From DATAYA01 sp963754235 (GTDB lineage Bacteria > Pseudomonadota > Alphaproteobacteria > Acetobacterales > Acetobacteraceae), in assembly GCA_963754235.1 (NCBI GenBank), contig CAVWFK010000018.1:124001-188000 (forward strand): a DNA stretch of 64,000 nt, written 5' to 3'. The notes beneath the pieces are model-generated. The model saw only the letters and a program-made list of their open reading frames with translations. It was not told where the DNA came from and did not search any database. A program made the position numbers and the translations under genes. Shown piece by piece: positions 35,609-45,219 of the stretch (the stretch's first letter is position 1; each line of letters opens with the position of its first letter).

Positions 35609-36604
35609 TCATCTCGAAGCCGACCTCGAAACGGCGCGGCGCAGGGCGGGCACCAGTCCCTCGCCCAGCAGCAGCACGAATACGACGAGGAGGCCGCCCA
35701 ACGCCAAGGTGGTGTAGGCGGTCCCGATCGAGCCGAGATACTGCGTCATGGCCTGCACGAGCAAGGCGCCGATCACCGCGCCATAGAGCGAACCGCGACC
35801 GCCGACCAGCACCCAGATCACGACCTGCGCCGACTGGTTCAGGCTGAAGACCTCGGGGTTGATGAAGCTGCCCCAGCCGGCAAAGAGCGCGCCGGCAAGC
35901 CCGGCAACGCCGCCCGAGGCCGAAAAGATGGTGAGCTTGCGCCAGCGCACATCGTAGCCAAGGAGCTCCGCGCGCTGCTCATTCTCGCGGATCGCCGCGA
36001 GCAACCGGCCGAAATGGGCGACCATGAGGAAACGCGCGAGGACGACGATACCGATGAGCAAGCCGCCGACCGTCCAGAAGAAACTTTCGGGACCGAGGGG
36101 TATGGGTTTCATAAACGGCAGATCGAGCGCGAGCCCGGGGATGCTCGTCATCCCGTTATAGCCGCCGAGGGTGGCGGCGCCGATGCGATAGGACGGATCG
36201 GCCGTGCTGCCCATCACCTGCAAAAGGATCAGCGTCACGGTGAGCGTCATCACGGCGAGGAACATGGTACCGACGCGACCATAAAAGGCGACGTAGCCGA
36301 GAGCGCCGGAGGCGAGTGCCGCCGCTGCGACCGCGACCACGAGTGCTTCGAGCGTCGTCGCGTCGTTGGCGGTGACGATGGCATAGGCATAGCCGCCGAT
36401 GCCGAAGAAGGCGGCTTGACCGAAGGACAACAAACCGGCGAGGCCCCAGGCGAGGTCGAGGCTGACGGCCAGCAGGCAGAAGATCAGGAAAACGGTGAGC
36501 TGCACGACGCTGTAGGTCGACAGCACCGCCGGCAAGCCCGCGACCGTGACAACTGCGCTGCCCCAGAGGACGGGCTCGAGCGGGTTCAGCCGCGCCGCTG
36601 CCAT
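35609..36604 (-). CDS. Branched-chain amino acid/amide ABC transporter permease (LivM-like)
   Basis: A 331-residue membrane protein with the LivM signature LAWGLAGLLSFGQAAFFGIG and the coupling loop AIRENEQRAELLGYDVRW, plus GGYNGMTSIPG. The ATG at 36604 overlaps the LivH gene by 19 bases. The open frame continuing upstream runs antiphase through livH and is not conserved. Confidence 0.92.
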   Translation of the reverse strand: MAAARLNPLEPVLWGSAVVTVAGLPAVLSTYSVVQLTVFLIFCLLAVSLDLAWGLAGLLSFGQAAFFGIGGYAYAIVTANDATTLEALVVAVAAAALASGALGYVAFYGRVGTMFLAVMTLTVTLILLQVMGSTADPSYRIGAATLGGYNGMTSIPGLALDLPFMKPIPLGPESFFWTVGGLLIGIVVLARFLMVAHFGRLLAAIRENEQRAELLGYDVRWRKLTIFSASGGVAGLAGALFAGWGSFINPEVFSLNQSAQVVIWVLVGGRGSLYGAVIGALLVQAMTQYLGSIGTAYTTLALGGLLVVFVLLLGEGLVPALRRAVSRSASR

Positions 36605-37446
36605 AGGCCGGAAATTCCTTGGGGCGCGATCCTCAAGAGGACGAGGGCGAAGGCGAGCATCGCCACCTGTCCGTAAATCGGGGTGTAGCGAAACGAGACG
36701 GCGCTCTCGATGGCACCCAAGAGCGTTGCCGCGCCGAGCGTCCCGGCGAAAATCGCCGTGCCGCCGGCGGTCACCGTGATGAAGATTTTGGCGATGAAGG
36801 CGAGCCCGAGCGTGGGGACGACACCCGTCAGCGGCGCCATCACGGCGCCGGCCAGCCCGGCGAGAGCGGAGCCCAGCCCGAAGGTCGCCATGTAGATGGT
36901 CGGCGGGTGGATGCCCAATGCGGCGACCATGCTCGCATTCTGCATCGTGCCGCGCGCCATGAGCCCGAATTTCGTGAACTTGAAGATTCCCCAGGTGAAA
37001 GCCACGCAAGCGGCGGCGGCGGCGATGACGAAGAGGTTGTAGGCGGCAATCTCGTAGCCGCCGATGGCGAAATGACCAAGCGGCGTGGCGACGCCCTCGG
37101 TCGTGGGTCCAAGGACAAGAGTGACCGCCGCGATGAGGGCGAGGCTCAATCCCCAGGTCGCCAGCATCGTGTCGAGCAGGCGACCATAGAGGAAGCGAAT
37201 GATGCAGCGCTCCACCGCCAAACCGACCGCGCCGACAACCACGGGAGCGAGGGCGATTCCGACCCAGACGCCGAGCCCGTGGCCCGCGCTCAGAATGACG
37301 GTGTAGGCCCCGAGCATGATGAACTCGCCCTGGGCGAGATTGATCACGCGCATCATGCCATAGATGATCGCGAGTCCGAGAGAGAGGAGCACAAGGCTCG
37401 CGATCGCGAACGCGACGTCGATCAGATTGACGATGAGATGTTCCAT
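36586..37446 (-). CDS. Branched-chain amino acid/amide ABC transporter permease (LivH-like)
   Basis: This 286-residue membrane protein carries LSLGLAIIYGMMRVINLAQG and FIMLGAYTVIL near the N-terminus, MQNASMVAALGIHPPTIYMA as the coupling loop, and a FAGTLGAATLLGAIES end. Compared with the other two LivH proteins in the window it is clearly diverged, so the systems are not recent copies. It follows the binding-protein gene by 64 bases. Confidence 0.92.
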   Translation of the reverse strand: MEHLIVNLIDVAFAIASLVLLSLGLAIIYGMMRVINLAQGEFIMLGAYTVILSAGHGLGVWVGIALAPVVVGAVGLAVERCIIRFLYGRLLDTMLATWGLSLALIAAVTLVLGPTTEGVATPLGHFAIGGYEIAAYNLFVIAAAAACVAFTWGIFKFTKFGLMARGTMQNASMVAALGIHPPTIYMATFGLGSALAGLAGAVMAPLTGVVPTLGLAFIAKIFITVTAGGTAIFAGTLGAATLLGAIESAVSFRYTPIYGQVAMLAFALVLLRIAPQGISGLWQRRG

Positions 37447-37510
37447 CGGCGCGGCCCACCGGCATCGGCGGGCCGCGCGGCCGCGCCGTCTCCCAACCCC
37501 AAATAATGCG

Positions 37511-38749
37511 TCAGAATTTCGGCGTGTACTGCTTGTGCTCGTTGGGATGGGCGATGAGGTCGCACACCTTCATCGTGTCCGTCGGCTTGATGTTGGCGAA
37601 GCTCTGTATGATGGTGAAGCCGTTCTTGCCGTTCACCTTCGCAAGATGCACGCTGTGCACCACGTGATGGCTCTTGGGGTCGAGCGCGATGGTCCCTTCC
37701 GGCGAGTCAAACGTGAGGCCGCTCTCGAGCGCGGCGATAACCTTGGCGCGATCGAGCGACTTCGCTTTGTTCACGGCCATGGCCCAGAGATGCCAGCCAT
37801 TCCACACCGTGCAGGCGGAATCCGTGATGTAGGTGTATTTGGCGCCATAGCGCTTGTGCCACGCCGCGACCCATTTCTCGTTGGCGGGATTGTCGAGCTC
37901 CTGGAAGTAGGGATAGATGACGACGATGCCTTCGGCTTCTTCGGGCTTTAGCACGACCTGCTCGTTGCCGAGCCCGAAAGTTGCGGAGACGATCGCCATC
38001 TTGCCCTTGAGGCCGGCGGCGGCGAATTGACGATAGAACGCGATGTGGTTGCCGCCCACCAGCAGCGACATGACGAAATCGGGCTTGGCTGCCTGGAGGC
38101 GCTGGATCACTGAATCGAAATTCACCACGTCGAGCGGGATGAACTCCTCGCCCGCCAGCTCACCCCCCGCCCCCTTCAAATAGACCTTCACCCAAGCGGC
38201 GGAGATGTGACCGTAGTTGTAGTCGGCGGCGAGGGTATAGACCTTCTTGCCGTATTGCTTCACCGCCCACGGCACGAGCACGCCCAGCTGCTGCGCCGGC
38301 GTCACGCCGGTGCAGAACACCCGCTTGTCGCATACGCCACCTTCATATTGTTCATTGTAGAAATAGACGGACGAGTACTTGTCGACCACGGGCCGCACCG
38401 CTTCGCGCGACGCGCTCGTGATCCCGCCCATCAGCACCGCCACTCTGTCGTCGAGGATGAGTTTCAGTGCATTTTGCGCGTAGACCTGATTGTTCGACTG
38501 GCAGTCGGTCGCGATGAGGCGCAGCTTGCGGCCGAGCACGCCCTGCCCCTGGTTGATGCTGTCCACGGCGAATTTCGTCGCGTCGATCATCGGCAGGCCG
38601 TAGATGTTGATCGCGCCGGTGGCATCGAGAATGCTGCCGACGGCAATCTCGTTCGCTGCGCCAGCCCGGCCCGACACCAGGTTCGAGCCGGCAAGTCCAA
38701 GGCCGGCAGCGGCTGCGCCGCTCAGCGCCCCTCGACGCGATACCAGCAT
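37511..38749 (-). CDS. Urea/short-chain amide-type ABC substrate-binding protein, Tat signal
   Basis: The 412-residue protein starts with a twin-arginine type leader (LVSRRGALSGAAAAGLGLAG). The Peripla_BP_5 fold follows: GSILDATGAINIYGLPM, INQGQGVLGRKLRLIATDCQ, MGGITSASREAV and DYNYGHISAAWVKVYLKG. This is the group that includes UrtA, AmiC and FmdD. It heads the minus-strand importer operon and diverges from an amidase gene, so a small amide is the likely ligand (inference from context). Confidence 0.9.
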   Translation of the reverse strand: MLVSRRGALSGAAAAGLGLAGSNLVSGRAGAANEIAVGSILDATGAINIYGLPMIDATKFAVDSINQGQGVLGRKLRLIATDCQSNNQVYAQNALKLILDDRVAVLMGGITSASREAVRPVVDKYSSVYFYNEQYEGGVCDKRVFCTGVTPAQQLGVLVPWAVKQYGKKVYTLAADYNYGHISAAWVKVYLKGAGGELAGEEFIPLDVVNFDSVIQRLQAAKPDFVMSLLVGGNHIAFYRQFAAAGLKGKMAIVSATFGLGNEQVVLKPEEAEGIVVIYPYFQELDNPANEKWVAAWHKRYGAKYTYITDSACTVWNGWHLWAMAVNKAKSLDRAKVIAALESGLTFDSPEGTIALDPKSHHVVHSVHLAKVNGKNGFTIIQSFANIKPTDTMKVCDLIAHPNEHKQYTPKF

Positions 38750-38828
38750 AACCTCCTCCCCTCATTCCCATTTGTCGGTTCCCGCGGTGAAAACTGCCCC
38801 ACGGCGGCGCAGCCATCCGCGATCGAAA

Positions 38829-38863
38829 CTTGTAATCAAGATTTCAATTATCGGCGTTGTCAA
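38829..38863 (-). promoter_or_regulatory. Candidate regulatory region between divergent importer and amidase genes
   Basis: The 214-base gap 38750-38963 contains an AT-rich patch unlike its surroundings. On the minus strand TTGACA (38863-38858) is a perfect -35. At 38829-38840, CTTG and CAAG arms flank TAAT, a possible operator half-site pair. No convincing -10 at 16-18 bases was found, so the call is tentative. Confidence 0.3.
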
Positions 38864-38963
38864 GCGGCAGCGATTTGGCGATGCTGCCGGAAAGCGCGGT
38901 CGCGACGCGCCGCGGCCCGGACGGGAACGAACGGTCGGAACCGCGTGAACAGGGAGGAGGACC

Positions 38964-40487
38964 ATGACCATACCGCCACGGCTGCCCACCGTCGCCCAGG
39001 TGCTCGGTCTGGCGAAGGGCTTCGGCATGGCCTTGACGGAGGAGGATGCCGCCTCGTTCCGCGGCCTGATGGCGGGTTCGATCGCTTCCTATGCGCGCCT
39101 CGACGAGCTCGTCGAACCGAAGCTGCCGGTGAAATACCCGCGCTCCCCCGGCTATCGGCCGCCCGCCGAGGAGAATCCCTACAACGCCTGGTACTGGAAG
39201 ACGGAGATCACCGGTGCCAAAGGCGGTGTGCTCGCCGGCGCGCGCGTCGCCGTCAAGGACAATATCTGCGTCGCCGGCGTGCCGATGATGAACGGCTCGC
39301 GTGTCCTCGAAGGCTATGTCCCCGATGTCGACGCGACGGTGGTGACGCGCGTGCTCGACGCGGGCGGCGTCATCGCCGGCAAGGCCGCGTGCGAGGATCT
39401 TTGTTTCTCCGCCGGCAGCCACACCTGCGCGACCGGCCCCATCCGCAACCCTCACAACCCCAAGCACTCCGCCGGCGGTTCATCGGGAGGCAGCGCGGCG
39501 CTGGTGGCAACGGGCGAAGTCCCGATGGCGCTCGGCGGCGATCAGGGCGGCTCGATCCGCACGCCCGCGGCGTGGTGCGGCGCCTTCGGGCTGAAGCCCA
39601 GCTGGGGCCTGGTGCCGATGACGGGAGGCATGCCGATCTCGTATTCGGTCGATCACTGCGGGCCGATCTGCTCGAGCAGCGAGAATGTCGCGCGCCTGCT
39701 GACAGCGATCGCCGGCCCCGACCCCTATGATCCCCGCACGATCAACGCCAAGACCGGCGACTACATGGCGGCACTCACGAAGGGCGCGAAGGGGCTGCGC
39801 ATCGCCTTGATGAAGGAGGGTTTCGGCCATCCCGTGAGCGACGCGACGACGGACCGCAAGGTGCGCGACGCCGTCATGACGCTCAAGGACACGGGCGCTC
39901 GCATCGACGAGGTCTCGATCCCCATGCATCTCGACGGACCGCACATCTGGACCGGCATCATCCTCGAGGGTGCGGCCGAGATGATGATCAAGGGCTATGC
40001 GATGGGGAATAATTGGTCGGGCTACTACACGACTTCGCTGCAGGAGGCATTCGCGCGCGGCTGGCGCTCGCGGCCGGACGACGTGTCCGAGACGGTGAAG
40101 CTGGTGCTGCTCCTCGGCGAGTACATGCATCGGCACTATCACAACCGCTACCACGCCAAGGCGCAAAACCTGCGGGTGCTGCTGCGCGCGGCCTACGACA
40201 AGGCACTGGCGGATTACGACATGCTCGCCATGCCGACCATCCCGTTCCCGGCGACGGCGATTCCGCCGGCGGACGCGCCGCGTGAGGTTTACGTCGATTG
40301 TGCCCTCAACATGCAGCAGAACACCTGCCCCTTCGACGTGAGCGGGCATCCCGCCTTCACGATCCCCTGCGGCAAGGTCAATGGCCTGCCGATCGGCATG
40401 ATGCTGGTCGGGCGACACTTCGAGGAAGCGACGCTGATCCAGGCGGCGCAGGCCTTCGAGCAGACGGGCGACTGGCGAACGCGCTGA
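38964..40487 (+). CDS. Amidase, amidase-signature family (nitrile-pathway/J1 amidase-like)
   Basis: This 507-residue enzyme hydrolyses a carboxamide to acid and ammonia in the cytoplasm. The Ser-cisSer-Lys triad is visible: Lys in RVAVKDNICVAGVPMMNGSR, the cis-Ser in HSAGGSSGGSAALVA, and the nucleophile in GGDQGGSIRTPAAWCG. The CVAGVPMMNGSR and GDQGGSIR forms, and the leading alpha-helical 100 residues, match the subgroup that includes nitrile-hydratase-linked amidases of Rhodococcus. GGGAGGAGG lies a few bases before the ATG. It is first in the plus-strand operon that continues with a second importer, and is a paralogue of the amidase at 45220-46731. Confidence 0.94.
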   Translation: MTIPPRLPTVAQVLGLAKGFGMALTEEDAASFRGLMAGSIASYARLDELVEPKLPVKYPRSPGYRPPAEENPYNAWYWKTEITGAKGGVLAGARVAVKDNICVAGVPMMNGSRVLEGYVPDVDATVVTRVLDAGGVIAGKAACEDLCFSAGSHTCATGPIRNPHNPKHSAGGSSGGSAALVATGEVPMALGGDQGGSIRTPAAWCGAFGLKPSWGLVPMTGGMPISYSVDHCGPICSSSENVARLLTAIAGPDPYDPRTINAKTGDYMAALTKGAKGLRIALMKEGFGHPVSDATTDRKVRDAVMTLKDTGARIDEVSIPMHLDGPHIWTGIILEGAAEMMIKGYAMGNNWSGYYTTSLQEAFARGWRSRPDDVSETVKLVLLLGEYMHRHYHNRYHAKAQNLRVLLRAAYDKALADYDMLAMPTIPFPATAIPPADAPREVYVDCALNMQQNTCPFDVSGHPAFTIPCGKVNGLPIGMMLVGRHFEEATLIQAAQAFEQTGDWRTR

Positions 40488-40532
40488 GCGTTCTGGCGTC
40501 GCCAAAGGATCGCCTCTATGGTCTCGACCAAC

Positions 40533-40552
40533 CATGCCTGCGGGCAGGCATG
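40533..40552. terminator. Perfect hairpin between amidase and binding-protein genes
   Basis: CATGCCTG and CAGGCATG flank CGGG. No run of T follows, so it may be an attenuating or mRNA-processing hairpin that sets different levels for the amidase and the abundant binding protein rather than a full terminator. Confidence 0.45.
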
Positions 40553-40595
40553 AAACGCGAGCCCTAACGGGGCCTAGTTCATGGGAGGAACGACC

Positions 40596-41846
40596 ATGCC
40601 ATATCAGCGAAGCCTGTCGGCCAAGTTATCGCGACGCGTCCTTATGAAGAGCGCCACGATCGGCGCGGTGGCCTCCCTCGCGTCACCCTCGATTGTCAGA
40701 GCGGCTGGGCAGACGCCGATCAAGGTGGGGCTAATATCGCCGCTCACCGGCGCATGGACGGTTTATGGCAAGGCCCACAGTGCGGGGTTCGAGCTGGCCG
40801 TGGACGAGATCAACGCCGCGGGCGGCGTGCTCGGCCGCAAGATCGAGGTGCTGATCGGCGATTCCAAGACCGAGCCGCGCATCGTCGTCGAACAGGCCAA
40901 CCGGCTGGTGCGCCAGGAGCACGTCGATTTCCTGGCCGGCACATTCAGCAGCGCCGAGCGCAATGCGGCCGGGCCCGTGGTCACCTCGGCGAAGAAGGTC
41001 CTGCTCTACCCGACCTTTTATGAAGGTCAGGAGCAGAAATACTATCCCGGCGTCTGCAACCGCGACATCTTCATGTTCGGACCGGAACCGACCCAGCAGG
41101 TCTGGCCCCACATGGAGTACATGGTCAAGAAGTTCGGCAACAAGTTCTTCATGATCGGCTCCGACTACGTGTGGCCGCGCGTTACCAACGAGTTCACCAA
41201 GGAGAAGCTGAAGGCGCTTGGCGGCAGCGTCGTTGGCGAGGTCTACATACCATTCAATACGCCGCAATACGATTCCGCTCTGCGCCAGATTCGCGATACC
41301 AAAGCCAACATCATCTTCCATACCTTGACCGGCAGCGACACCGTGAATTTCCGCAAGCAGTTCGTTGCGGCGGGCATGAACAAGGACTTCACCCTCTGGA
41401 CAGTGGATGACGAGGAGGTGGTGACCTCCGGCCTCGGCCCCGATGTCTCGGCCGGCACCTATGTCAGCTTCGACTACTTCATGAGCATCAACAATCCGAA
41501 CAACACCCAGTTCCTGGATCGCTTCCGTGCGAAGTTCGGCAAGGGTGCGCTGATGAACACCGTGGGCGTGGCAATGTACAACGCCGCACACATGGCGGCG
41601 ATTGCGCTGACCAAGGCCGGAAAGGTCTCGACGGAAGCCCTGCGGGAAGGCTTGCACGACCTCTCCTTCGCCAAGGCCCCGCAGGGGAACGTCACGATGC
41701 GCAGCCGCGACAACCAGATGATCCTGCCGTCCTATCTGATGCGGGTGCGTTCGGGCTGGACTGGCGTCAACGACATGTTCGAGGAGATACAGCACTTCAA
41801 TTCGGTGACGCCGGCGGACGCTCGCTGCAAAAAGCTGCCGCTTTAG
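40596..41846 (+). CDS. Urea/short-chain amide-type ABC substrate-binding protein, Tat signal
   Basis: The 416-residue protein has a Tat-like leader (LSRRVLMKSATIGAVASLAS, mature from about residue 37). The Peripla_BP_5 domain follows: GLISPLTGAWTVYGKAH, INAAGGVLGRKIEVLIGDSK and IGSDYVWPRVTNEFTKEKLK. It is of the same UrtA/FmdD group as the protein at 37511-38749 but is clearly diverged. ATG 40596 has GGGAGG seven bases upstream and is preferred over the frame opening at 40581. It serves the importer encoded just downstream. Confidence 0.92.
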   Translation: MPYQRSLSAKLSRRVLMKSATIGAVASLASPSIVRAAGQTPIKVGLISPLTGAWTVYGKAHSAGFELAVDEINAAGGVLGRKIEVLIGDSKTEPRIVVEQANRLVRQEHVDFLAGTFSSAERNAAGPVVTSAKKVLLYPTFYEGQEQKYYPGVCNRDIFMFGPEPTQQVWPHMEYMVKKFGNKFFMIGSDYVWPRVTNEFTKEKLKALGGSVVGEVYIPFNTPQYDSALRQIRDTKANIIFHTLTGSDTVNFRKQFVAAGMNKDFTLWTVDDEEVVTSGLGPDVSAGTYVSFDYFMSINNPNNTQFLDRFRAKFGKGALMNTVGVAMYNAAHMAAIALTKAGKVSTEALREGLHDLSFAKAPQGNVTMRSRDNQMILPSYLMRVRSGWTGVNDMFEEIQHFNSVTPADARCKKLPL

Positions 41847-41912
41847 GGGTTAGACCGGACGGCCTGGCACCATCTTCGGTGCCGGGCCGCCTGCCGATAC
41901 GCGGAACACAAA

Positions 41913-42767
41913 ATGCAGACCGCGCTCAGCGTGCTTGTCGATTCGGCCCTGATCACTTTCGTCTTCGCACTTGCCGCGATCGGGCTTGCGATCATCTTCG
42001 GGCTGATGGGCGTCATCAACATGGGTCATGGCGCCATGCTGACGCTCGGCGCCTATTTCACCTGGTACGCCACCCAGTCGGGTGTGCCGTTCATCGCCGC
42101 CGTTCTGCTCGCCGCGTGTGGCGTCGGCCTGATTGGCCTGCTGCTCGAACATTTCATCGTCCGCCGCTTCTACGACCGGCCATTCGAGACCCTGCTGCTG
42201 ACCTGGGGCTTCTTCCTGATCAGCACCGAAATTATCAAGATTGTGTTCGGCACCGATCTTCGCAGCGTCACCAACCCGCTGCCCGGCGCGGTGCATGTCG
42301 GGCCGGTCGTCCTGCCTGCCTATCTGAGCGTGGTGGCGCTCATCTCTCTGAGCCTGCTCGTGGGGCTCGCGCTGGTGCTCTACCGCACCACGCTCGGCAT
42401 CAAGATCCGCGCCTTGGTACAGAACGCGGAAAGCGCGAGCCTGCTCGGCCTCAATGTCATGCACACCTACAAGCTGGTCTTCGTCGCCGGTTCCGCAGCC
42501 GCAGGGCTGGCGGGCGCGCTGATCAGCCCGATGCTCAGCGTGGATCCTTACATCGGCAACATCTTTCTGGTGCGGTCGTTCTTCGTCGTTATCGTGGGCG
42601 GCATCGGGCAAGTGCTGGGGGGCACGCTGGTCGGGAGCTTCCTGATCGGCGGGTCCGAGACAGTGTTTGCACTCGTTTCCGGGCAGGTTGTGGCGCAAAC
42701 GATCGTCTTCGCGCTGGCCATCCTGGTCCTGCGCTTTCGCCCTGCCGGTGTGTTGCGCGCCCGATGA
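41913..42767 (+). CDS. Branched-chain amino acid/amide ABC transporter permease (LivH/UrtB-like)
   Basis: A 284-residue membrane protein with AAIGLAIIFGLMGVINMGHG and AMLTLGAYFTWYA, the segment FETLLLTWGFFLI, the coupling loop ALVQNAESASLLGLNV, and IVGGIGQVLGGTLVGSFLIG. It starts 66 bases after the binding-protein stop. Its stop overlaps the next permease start (ATGA). Confidence 0.93.
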   Translation: MQTALSVLVDSALITFVFALAAIGLAIIFGLMGVINMGHGAMLTLGAYFTWYATQSGVPFIAAVLLAACGVGLIGLLLEHFIVRRFYDRPFETLLLTWGFFLISTEIIKIVFGTDLRSVTNPLPGAVHVGPVVLPAYLSVVALISLSLLVGLALVLYRTTLGIKIRALVQNAESASLLGLNVMHTYKLVFVAGSAAAGLAGALISPMLSVDPYIGNIFLVRSFFVVIVGGIGQVLGGTLVGSFLIGGSETVFALVSGQVVAQTIVFALAILVLRFRPAGVLRAR

Positions 42768-43783
42768 GCCGTGCCGCGACTGGCCGGGGCGGCCTCGCCG
42801 TCACAGGCCTGCTGCGGTCGGAGAGCGCCGTCGCGGCGCTGGTGTTCGTGGCGCTGGCGCTGCTGCCGGGCGCGATGTCCGGCTACGTGATCTACATCGT
42901 GCCGCAATACTTGCTCTATGGCGTGCTGGCGATGTCGCTCTCGCTACTGTGGGGATTCGGCGGTATCCTCAGCTTCGGCCAAGCGGCGTTCTTTGCGCTC
43001 GGCGCCTATGCGATGGGCCTTGCCCAGCAGTGGGACATGGTGGTCAATCCGGCCTATGTCGCCCTGCTGATCGCCCTCGGCGTGGGCGGGACACTGGCCG
43101 GGGTGGTCGGCTACTTCCTGTTCAGCGCCGGGGTGCGGGACGTCTATTTCGTGCTGGTCACATTGGCGCTGTCGATCATGACGGAGCAGATCACCATCAG
43201 CCAGTCGGAAATCACCGGCGGCTACAACGGCATGTTCGTCCCGCGGATGTCGCTGAATTTCGGCGGCGCCAGCCTCGATCTCTCGGCCGATGTACCGATG
43301 TACTACACCATCCTACCCGTCGTGGTTGTACTGTACATCCTGTTGCGCCTTGTGGTTGTCTCGCGCTTCGGAAAGGTGCTCGCTGGAATCAGGGAGAACG
43401 AGGACCGCGTGCTCTCGCTTGGCTTCCGCACGCCGCTTTACAAGACGGCGCTCTTTGCCCTTTCCGGCGCGGTTGCGGGGCTTGCCGGGGCGCTCTACGG
43501 CAGCCATGCCAGCTTCGTGTCGCCGTCGCTCGCCGGCGTTCTGTTCTCCACTCAGGTTGTCGTCTGGGTGGCGATCGGCGGACGAGAATCTCTGCTCGGA
43601 GCGCTCCTGGGCGCCGTCGGTGTGGCGGCCCTGTCCAACTACTTGACCGCGATCACCCCGGAATATTGGCAGCTCTTGGTCGGCATTGTGTTCGTCATCG
43701 TCATCATGGCCTTTCGTGGCGGCGTGGCCGGCGCCCTCGTTCGCCTCGCCAACTCCGGCCCGACGGAGACGGAGAATGACTGA
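42764..43783 (+). CDS. Branched-chain amino acid/amide ABC transporter permease (LivM/UrtC-like)
   Basis: The 339-residue membrane protein has LSLLWGFGGILSFGQAAFFA, AGVRDVYFVLVTLALSIMTE, EITGGYNGMFVP and the coupling loop AGIRENEDRVLSLGFRTPLY. The ATG at 42764 lies in the ATGA overlap with the LivH gene, and the end overlaps the ATPase gene by eight bases. The long frame upstream is a shadow of livH. Confidence 0.93.
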   Translation: MSRAATGRGGLAVTGLLRSESAVAALVFVALALLPGAMSGYVIYIVPQYLLYGVLAMSLSLLWGFGGILSFGQAAFFALGAYAMGLAQQWDMVVNPAYVALLIALGVGGTLAGVVGYFLFSAGVRDVYFVLVTLALSIMTEQITISQSEITGGYNGMFVPRMSLNFGGASLDLSADVPMYYTILPVVVVLYILLRLVVVSRFGKVLAGIRENEDRVLSLGFRTPLYKTALFALSGAVAGLAGALYGSHASFVSPSLAGVLFSTQVVVWVAIGGRESLLGALLGAVGVAALSNYLTAITPEYWQLLVGIVFVIVIMAFRGGVAGALVRLANSGPTETEND

Positions 43784-44495
43784 GTTGCTGCGCACCGAAG
43801 GGCTGAGCAAGCGCTTCCGCGGCCTGGTCGCCAATGAAGCTATCGATTTCACGCTGCAAAGCGGGGAGGTACGCTGCGTGATCGGCCCGAACGGGGCCGG
43901 CAAGACCACCTTCGTCAGCATGATCTCTGGCCATCAGAGCCCGTCTGCCGGCCGAATCTTCTTCCGCGGCCGCGACGTGACCCGTGCCTCCGTGCCGACG
44001 CGGGCGCAGATCGGGATCGCACGCAAGTTTCAGACGCCGTCGGTATTCGATCGCCTGAGCGTCGAGGCCAACCTTGAGCTTGCCTCGCTCGGCAAACGCG
44101 CCACGACGGCAGAGCACCGGGTGCGCATCGCGAAGGCGCTCGAGCTTACGCGGCTCGGCGCCTTTCGCCACCTGCCGGCCTCCGCCCTGTCGCATGGCCA
44201 GCGGCAATGGCTGGAGGTGGGCATGCTGGTCGCCAACCGCGCGGAGCTGTTGCTGCTCGACGAGCCCACCGCCGGCATGACGGCCGAGGAGACGCACGCG
44301 ACGGGGCAGTTGATCCGCATGCTGGCCGAGATGCACCAGCTGAGCGTAATCATCATCGAGCACGATATCGCCTTCATCCGCGATCTGAAGGCACCTGTCA
44401 CAGTGCTGCATCTCGGCCGCGTCCTAATGAGCGGCCCGTTTGAGGAAGTGGCCAAGGACGAGCAGGTGCGCAGCGTCTACCTGGGGCAGGGCTGA
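43776..44495 (+). CDS. Urea/amide-type ABC transporter ATPase (UrtD/LivG-like)
   Basis: This 239-residue ATPase has Walker A IGPNGAGKTT, signature LSHGQRQWLEVGMLVA and Walker B LLLLDEPTAGMT, followed by the H-loop IIEHDIAFIRDL. The UrtD-like signature matches the equivalent gene at 34809-35591. It shares one base with the next ATPase gene (TGATG). Confidence 0.93.
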   Translation: MTELLRTEGLSKRFRGLVANEAIDFTLQSGEVRCVIGPNGAGKTTFVSMISGHQSPSAGRIFFRGRDVTRASVPTRAQIGIARKFQTPSVFDRLSVEANLELASLGKRATTAEHRVRIAKALELTRLGAFRHLPASALSHGQRQWLEVGMLVANRAELLLLDEPTAGMTAEETHATGQLIRMLAEMHQLSVIIIEHDIAFIRDLKAPVTVLHLGRVLMSGPFEEVAKDEQVRSVYLGQG

Positions 44496-45196
44496 TGCTA
44501 CTGGAGTTGCAGGACGTTCACGCAGGCTACGGCCCCGTCAGGGTACTGCGCGGCATCTCGTTGTCGCTTCGCAAGGGCGAGGTGGTTGGCCTGCTCGGCC
44601 GCAACGGCATGGGCAAGAGCACGCTGATCCGCTGCGTCGCCGGGCTGGTGCCGGCCACGCGCGGCACCATGCGCTTCGCTGGGCACGATCTCTCCCGCCT
44701 GGCTGCTTACGAACGCGCGCAACTCGGGCTCGCGACCGTGGTGCAGGGGCGCGGCATCTTCCCGCGCCTCGGCGTGTGGGAAAACCTGGAGATGGGCCGG
44801 GTCGCCGCCGGTCGCGGCAAGCCCAGTCGACTGGACGAGGTCATCGGCTACTTTCCGCGTCTGGGTGAGCGGCTTCGTCAGGCGGCGGGAACGCTGAGTG
44901 GCGGCGAGCAGCAGATGCTCGCTATCGGCCGCGCCCTGATGACCCATCCGAAGCTGATGCTGCTGGACGAGCCGTCCGACGGTATCATGCCCATCCTGGT
45001 GCGGCAGATCGCCGAGATCCTGCTGCAGATCAACCAGCGCGAGAGCATGACGATGGTCATCGTTGAGCAGAACGTGCCGATGGTATTCGCGCTTACCGAC
45101 CGCTGCGTGATTCTGGAGAAAGGTCGCGTGGTCGCCGAAGGCACGCGCGATGAGGTCTCGCAGAGCGAAGTGATGCGCGAATACCTCGCCATCTGA
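44495..45196 (+). CDS. Urea/amide-type ABC transporter ATPase (UrtE/LivF-like)
   Basis: The 233-residue ATPase has Walker A LGRNGMGKST, signature LSGGEQQMLAIGRAL, Walker B LMLLDEPSDGIMP and VIVEQNVPMVFAL. It completes the plus-strand importer, and the second amidase gene starts 23 bases later. The operon thus couples uptake and hydrolysis. Confidence 0.93.
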   Translation: MLLELQDVHAGYGPVRVLRGISLSLRKGEVVGLLGRNGMGKSTLIRCVAGLVPATRGTMRFAGHDLSRLAAYERAQLGLATVVQGRGIFPRLGVWENLEMGRVAAGRGKPSRLDEVIGYFPRLGERLRQAAGTLSGGEQQMLAIGRALMTHPKLMLLDEPSDGIMPILVRQIAEILLQINQRESMTMVIVEQNVPMVFALTDRCVILEKGRVVAEGTRDEVSQSEVMREYLAI

Positions 45197-45219
45197 ACCC
45201 GGCCAAAGAGGAGGAAACG